A stretch of 6,850 bases of DNA, from NCBI GenBank assembly GCA_903871715.1, contig CAIQHW010000419.1, forward strand, positions 1 through 6,850, read 5' to 3'. The stretch comes from an uncultured bacterium (lineage in GTDB: Bacteria > Bacteroidota > Bacteroidia > Chitinophagales > CAIODY01). The translations under genes and the position numbers were made by a program. The notes beneath the pieces were generated by a model. It did not search any database. It was not told the origin of the DNA and saw only the letters and a list, made by a program, of their open reading frames with translations. Shown one piece after another: positions 3,322-6,850 of this stretch; position 1 is the stretch's first letter; each line of letters opens with the position of its first letter.

Positions 3322-6135
3322 ATGAAACAAAAACTACTCATCACATTCATTGCAATTTTCTTTGCAACAAAATTTTCTTACGGACAAATTAGTCCTTCAT
3401 TGTCGGGAACATTTGTCGAAGGAATAAGCCCAGTTAATAACTCATTCTCTTATACAGATGGGACATCATCCTTAAATCAAGTTCATTTTTATGCGCTTAA
3501 TTCTGCTAACGTTGCAATAGATTCTTTTACAGATAATTCTCCATCAGGGAATGTTTTTTCATGGAGTAGTGTTGATATGGGTCGTTTAGACGCTGGTTCT
3601 TCAATTGAAGTAAAAGATTCATCATGGGCAACTATTTCTAACTTACCTCTTACAATTATTGCAAAACCTTCTTGGTTAGCGAATGGCGGAAAAGCAACAA
3701 ACGTAACTGTTTCGGGGAATACTATTGATTTTGATGCAATAGTAAATGTTTTAGCTTTAGCGAATAATGGAATGCCAAATGGTGTTCCTGGATTAACAGG
3801 ACGAGCCTACAATTTAGATAGTTCAAATGTTTCAATTCATATTCAATACGACATTACACAACCACCATCTAATTCAACTTTGAGTAATTCAAAATGTAAT
3901 TTAGCTTTAAATGTTTTCGACCAAATAACTATTCCATATTCTTATTCATTGCCAACTTCAACAGGTTTAACACTTGATGCAGCTTTTAATTTAGCGTTCA
4001 ATTTAACGGGTACTTATACAACGCCAGCCGTAAATATAAAGTTCCCTTCATTCAGATTTTTTGCTGGACCTGTTCCAGTAAAAATTGATGGAGGAATTGG
4101 TTTTTCAGGAACATTAAAAGGACAATTAGTTTATGGACAAGACCCAACTACTTCAAATTGGGGTTTCATTGGCACTGGTACTGACACTTCAAAAATAACA
4201 GCAAAAATTAATTGTGAAGGATTTTTAAGAGTTTCTGCTGATGCTTTGGTTGCAAGTGCAAGTGGTAGCATTATTGCAAGAGGTTCAATTGGCGGTGGTT
4301 TCAATTATGTTTCACTTCCATCACCACAAACAAGAAATTTATTTGGCTTATCACTTGAAATAGCTGGTGCAATTGATTACAAATTAGGCATTGGGTGGTT
4401 ATCAAAAGAAGGAAGATTTGAAAAAACATTTTATTCAAACACATGGGGCGACCAATTAAGATTAGCACATCCAGCAACAAACATTTTTGACAAAGTTGAT
4501 GCTTTGGGCGATTACACAAAAACAGTAAAAAGCAGCCCATCATTTGAAGTGCAAGACTATTTTGCACAACCATCATTTACAGCCGATACCAATAGCCTTT
4601 ATGTAGTTTGGTTAGATTACGACAACAACCAAAAACAAAAAATTCTTTTTGCTCAATTAGATTATGCAACAGGAAGTTTTTCACAACCAGTTGAAGTAAT
4701 TAGTGGCAAAGATGTTATTTCAAATCCTAAAGTTGCTGTAATGCCAAGCGGCTCTGCATTAATCACATGGACAGAAAGCCGATACAACGAGAACAACTTT
4801 AATACAGCAACGCAAGACTTATCTGACGTTTTAAATGCAGAAGATATTTGGGCAACTGTTTATGATAAATCAACAGCAACATTCAGTACACCTTTTGAAT
4901 TATCAGACAACAATACTTCGTCGCCATCAAGCGGCACGGCAGACGGACAAGCAAATATAATCATGGGAAAAGGCAATTATGGTTTAATAACATGGGTTAC
5001 AGCAGATTTAGCAGCCGATACTTCTGATGTATATTATTGCACAGTTCAAGAAAATGGCTCTACATGGAATTTTGGAACTCCAGATAAATTAGTAAACCTT
5101 TCGGGAACAAATAAAAATGTTGTGGTTGCTTATTTTGATAGCACAAAAGCAATTGCAAGTTGGATTAACGACCCTGATGGAGCAGATAGCACATTAAACA
5201 ATCAAGTTGTTTATCGTTTGTGGGACGGCACAACATGGCAAGCAACACAAACTTTAATTGCTAATGATGGCATGACTTCATTCGATGAATTAAGCATGGA
5301 TTTCAACGGCAACTATGGTGCAGTTGCATACAGTTCAACACACTACACAACTGATGGAGATTTTGAAAAAAGAATGACTGCTTATGCTTGGGACACATTA
5401 AATCACGATTGGTCTTCTATTCCTTATGTTGATAGCGATAGTGTTTATTATTTTTCAAAACCAAGAGTTTCAGTTAATAAAGATGGTTTCACAGCATTGA
5501 CTTACCAAGCAATTCAGTTGTTCAACGATACTTTAAACCCCGACCAAGGAACTTTATACATGCTTTTAAACGATGCTGCTACTCCTAATAATTGGATTTT
5601 AAATACTGATTCAAATACAATCGGCGACCCTAATGTTTATGTAGCCGACATTCAAACGTCATTCGACAAGGGCAGCAACTTATTTGCAATCACACAAGAA
5701 TCTGATAAAACAACAGGACAAGCACCAACAAACCCACCTAATGGTGTTCGTTTCGGAAACAATTATTTGAATCTTGTTCTTCGTGCATTCACAGTAAATA
5801 ACACATTAGCAGTAAGCGGTACAACAGAACCAAGCACCACAAACACAATTACAAATGTAGAGAGTTACAAAAACAATTTCAATTTTGCTGACGCTTATCC
5901 AAACCCTTGTAAAGACTACACAACGCTGAAATATTCATTAGGACAAAATTCAAAAGTTAAAATTGAATTGTTTGATTTCACAGGGCGACCAGTTACAACT
6001 TTGTTTGACGGCACACTAGATGCAGGATTTTATACAACATCATTTGAGCCTAAAAATTTAGCAGCAGGAATTTACTTTTATAAAATCAATGTTGACAATT
6101 CAACAATCACAAAGAAGTTAATCATTGTAAAATAA
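3322..6135 (+). CDS. Large secreted protein with T9SS type A C-terminal sorting domain, 937 aa
   Basis: Residues 1-21 form a signal peptide (MKQKLLITFIAIFFATKFSYG) with probable cleavage before Q22. The last 79 residues (859-937) are a type A T9SS sorting domain: YPNPCKDYTTLKYSL, FDFTGRPV, LAAGIYFYKI, ending TKKLIIVK. The protein should therefore cross the inner membrane by Sec and be exported through the type IX machinery to the surface or medium, with the tail usually removed. Residues about 22-400 are beta-rich and unrecognised, including a glycine-rich part around 250-370 (GPVPVKIDGGIGFSGTLKG). Residues about 410-760 contain spaced blade-like strands with a conserved tryptophan (VVWLDYD near 428, LITWTES near 480, LITWVTAD near 555, IASWINDPDGAD near 611), suggesting a sialidase-like beta-propeller fold; I see no catalytic set. 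The start follows a typical A-rich leader. A perfect terminator follows 2 bases after the stop. No specific substrate can be inferred. Confidence 0.93.
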   Translation: MKQKLLITFIAIFFATKFSYGQISPSLSGTFVEGISPVNNSFSYTDGTSSLNQVHFYALNSANVAIDSFTDNSPSGNVFSWSSVDMGRLDAGSSIEVKDSSWATISNLPLTIIAKPSWLANGGKATNVTVSGNTIDFDAIVNVLALANNGMPNGVPGLTGRAYNLDSSNVSIHIQYDITQPPSNSTLSNSKCNLALNVFDQITIPYSYSLPTSTGLTLDAAFNLAFNLTGTYTTPAVNIKFPSFRFFAGPVPVKIDGGIGFSGTLKGQLVYGQDPTTSNWGFIGTGTDTSKITAKINCEGFLRVSADALVASASGSIIARGSIGGGFNYVSLPSPQTRNLFGLSLEIAGAIDYKLGIGWLSKEGRFEKTFYSNTWGDQLRLAHPATNIFDKVDALGDYTKTVKSSPSFEVQDYFAQPSFTADTNSLYVVWLDYDNNQKQKILFAQLDYATGSFSQPVEVISGKDVISNPKVAVMPSGSALITWTESRYNENNFNTATQDLSDVLNAEDIWATVYDKSTATFSTPFELSDNNTSSPSSGTADGQANIIMGKGNYGLITWVTADLAADTSDVYYCTVQENGSTWNFGTPDKLVNLSGTNKNVVVAYFDSTKAIASWINDPDGADSTLNNQVVYRLWDGTTWQATQTLIANDGMTSFDELSMDFNGNYGAVAYSSTHYTTDGDFEKRMTAYAWDTLNHDWSSIPYVDSDSVYYFSKPRVSVNKDGFTALTYQAIQLFNDTLNPDQGTLYMLLNDAATPNNWILNTDSNTIGDPNVYVADIQTSFDKGSNLFAITQESDKTTGQAPTNPPNGVRFGNNYLNLVLRAFTVNNTLAVSGTTEPSTTNTITNVESYKNNFNFADAYPNPCKDYTTLKYSLGQNSKVKIELFDFTGRPVTTLFDGTLDAGFYTTSFEPKNLAAGIYFYKINVDNSTITKKLIIVK

Positions 6136-6137
6136 TC

Positions 6138-6175
6138 AATAATAAGGGCGGCTGTTTGCCGCCCTTATTATTTTT
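6138..6175 (+). terminator. Intrinsic terminator after the T9SS protein gene
   Basis: AATAATAAGGGCGGC (6138-6152) pairs perfectly over 15 bp with GCCGCCCTTATTATT (6158-6172) around the loop TGTTT. The run of five T at 6171-6175 completes the signal. The A-rich left arm means it may also work weakly leftward. It separates the T9SS gene from the next gene. Confidence 0.93.
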
Positions 6176-6198
6176 ACAAAAAAAGTGTAAAAATAGAA

Positions 6199-6231
6199 AT
6201 TGGGAAATTCAAACACAGATAAAGAACTTTG
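6199..6231 (+). promoter_or_regulatory. Candidate promoter of the 120-aa gene (-7 GAACTTTG)
   Basis: GAACTTTG at 6224-6231 matches TAnnTTTG except at the first base. ATTG at 6199-6202 is a plausible -33 element 21 bases upstream. The start would fall near 6238, leaving a leader of about 10 bases before ATG 6249. Its position directly after a strong terminator supports an independent promoter here. Confidence 0.5.
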
Positions 6232-6248
6232 CAGAAAATATTTAAATC

Positions 6249-6611
6249 ATGAAAATCTTTGTCATCTATTGTGTAAATCGAGAACAGTTAAAAGATATTC
6301 CGAGTTTCACTATCCCAAGTATAGAACTTAGTCACAAAAATCCAAAAGCCCTAATATTGCCTAAAGGGTGTTCTCAAGTTTTTTTAAATTCAATTCGTAT
6401 TGATGAAGGAAATGAGAATATTGAACTATTAATTGACAAGAGTAATATTGATGAATCAAAACCAACACCTATTTTATTAAAGAAAGGACATAATTCTGTA
6501 ATTGAAATAAATAAGTCTATTTCTTTTGAAGATTGTCCTGCTTTAATACTAAAAGTTGAAAGTGATAATCAATTTAAAGTTCAGATAGCTTTTAAATACC
6601 CTTTGTTATAA
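6249..6611 (+). CDS. Hypothetical protein, 120 aa
   Basis: I do not recognise this protein. It begins MKIFVIYCVNREQL, has no signal peptide or membrane segment, and alternates hydrophobic strands with polar turns (ALILPKGCSQVFL, IELLIDKSNID, PALILKVESD, KVQIAFKYPLL), suggesting a small all-beta or beta-sandwich cytosolic protein. Three cysteines (residues 8, 41 and about 96) are scattered and show no metal-site spacing. The ATG is supported by the promoter-like element 18 bases upstream and by the intervening A-rich leader. The gene is a single unit, isolated by a strong terminator on the left and by REP-like hairpins on the right, with no evident functional partner. Protein-like composition and a complete promoter-ORF-hairpin arrangement argue that it is real. 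Confidence 0.7.
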   Translation: MKIFVIYCVNREQLKDIPSFTIPSIELSHKNPKALILPKGCSQVFLNSIRIDEGNENIELLIDKSNIDESKPTPILLKKGHNSVIEINKSISFEDCPALILKVESDNQFKVQIAFKYPLL

Positions 6612-6619
6612 AAAAAGCG

Positions 6620-6641
6620 TACCATCTCATTGGTAGTTTTT
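6620..6641 (+). terminator. Weak candidate terminator after the 120-aa gene
   Basis: TACCA (6620-6624) pairs with TGGTA (6631-6635) around TCTCAT, followed by GTTTTT at 6636-6641. The stem is only 5 bp and AT-leaning, so termination may be inefficient or may depend on the stronger REP-like hairpins just downstream. Confidence 0.35.
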
Positions 6642-6654
6642 CTTCTCCGCCGAG

Positions 6655-6710
6655 GTTCGTGTCCCCACGAACATCAATCATTTATTTCGGTTAGTGAGGG
6701 CACTAACCGA
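6655..6710. repeat. Pair of REP-like hairpins (BIME-like)
   Basis: GTTCGTG (6655-6661) pairs perfectly with CACGAAC (6666-6672) around TCCC. TCGGTTAGTG (6687-6696) pairs perfectly over 10 bp with CACTAACCGA (6701-6710) around AGGG. The two share the pattern GGTTnGTG-N4-CACnAAC with a four-base loop and flanking CGAGG, and are separated by a 14-base AT-rich spacer. They sit 43 bases upstream of a probable REP-associated transposase, as expected of a REP-RAYT unit. Confidence 0.7.
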
Positions 6711-6740
6711 GGCATCAATACTTCAAAACAAGAAAGCAAT

Positions 6741-6748
6741 TAACTTTG
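6741..6748 (+). promoter_or_regulatory. -7 promoter element of the transposase-like gene (TAACTTTG)
   Basis: TAACTTTG is an exact TAnnTTTG match. I see no convincing -33 TTTG at the expected distance. It ends only 4 bases before ATG 6753, so a transcript from it would be leaderless or nearly so. Confidence 0.4.
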
Positions 6749-6752
6749 CTTA

Positions 6753-6850
6753 ATGAATTATTTCAAACAACAGCGGCAATCGTTTATTGAAATTGGTAAA
6801 ATTTATTTTTACACCGCTACCATCAATAATTGGATGAAGTTGTTAGCCGA
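6753..6850 (+). CDS. Probable REP-associated transposase (RAYT, Y1/HUH family), 5' end only
   Basis: Only the first 32 codons are in the window; the frame is open to its end. The sequence MNYFKQQRQSFIEIGKIYFY, then TATINNWMKLLA, matches my recollection of the N-terminus of a Bacteroidetes group of Y1-type single-strand transposases, in which a segment like VYFWTATINxW precedes the first strand. RAYTs are domesticated relatives of IS200/IS605 transposases that nick and move REP hairpins. The HUH metal-binding motif and the catalytic tyrosine would lie beyond the window, so activity cannot be judged. The two REP-like hairpins directly upstream (6655-6710) support the call. The start at ATG 6753 is the only candidate before the conserved segment and follows an exact -7 element very closely. 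Confidence 0.68.
   Translation, partial: MNYFKQQRQSFIEIGKIYFYTATINNWMKLLA

Noticed and set aside
4301..4576. Minus-strand ORF inside the T9SS protein gene
   Set aside because: It is a shadow of the coding strand, with hydrophobic composition produced by antisense reading.

Overview
The window reads as an AT-rich chromosomal segment of a Bacteroidota (Bacteroidetes) bacterium. Three things support this: a 937-residue secreted protein ending in a type IX secretion (T9SS) C-terminal sorting domain, several TAnnTTTG-type -7 promoter elements in place of TATAAT boxes, and start codons preceded by A-rich leaders without Shine-Dalgarno sequences. I cannot name a genus from the sequence.

Layout. 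Positions 1-1071 hold the C-terminal third of the chromosome-condensation ATPase SMC, running in from the left. A short repeat-like tract and a 123-residue unknown protein follow (1133-1504). Next comes a PIN-type toxin-antitoxin pair: a 75-residue candidate antitoxin (1667-1894) overlaps by ATGA a PIN nuclease gene (1891-2303) that is broken by a frameshift. A minus-strand gene of a small Bacteroidetes family (DUF7674-like, 2277-2711) converges on it and carries an abnormal 55-residue tail. Positions 2712-3321 have no credible protein gene but are rich in structure. They contain a palindrome, two adjacent perfect hairpins, a degenerate REP-like motif, and a roughly 170-nt region that folds into one long imperfect rod, with promoter-like elements on both sides. 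This rod is the best candidate for an undescribed or unannotated element. 6S-like regulatory RNA is one hypothesis, and its strand is not settled.

Positions 3322-6135 encode the T9SS-exported protein (signal peptide, unknown beta-rich N-terminal half, propeller-like repeats, sorting domain). It ends at a textbook 15-bp intrinsic terminator. An orphan 120-residue protein with its own promoter-like element follows (6249-6611). The right edge (6655-6850) holds two perfect REP-like hairpins just upstream of the first 32 codons of a probable REP-associated transposase (RAYT, Y1/HUH superfamily). This is the arrangement expected of a REP-RAYT unit.

Functionally this is not one operon. A conserved housekeeping gene and a surface-export gene flank small accessory modules (broken toxin-antitoxin pair, REP elements, small unknown proteins), typical of a locus that collects small insertions. 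The toxin frameshift and the REP-like repeats suggest ongoing decay and repeat activity.
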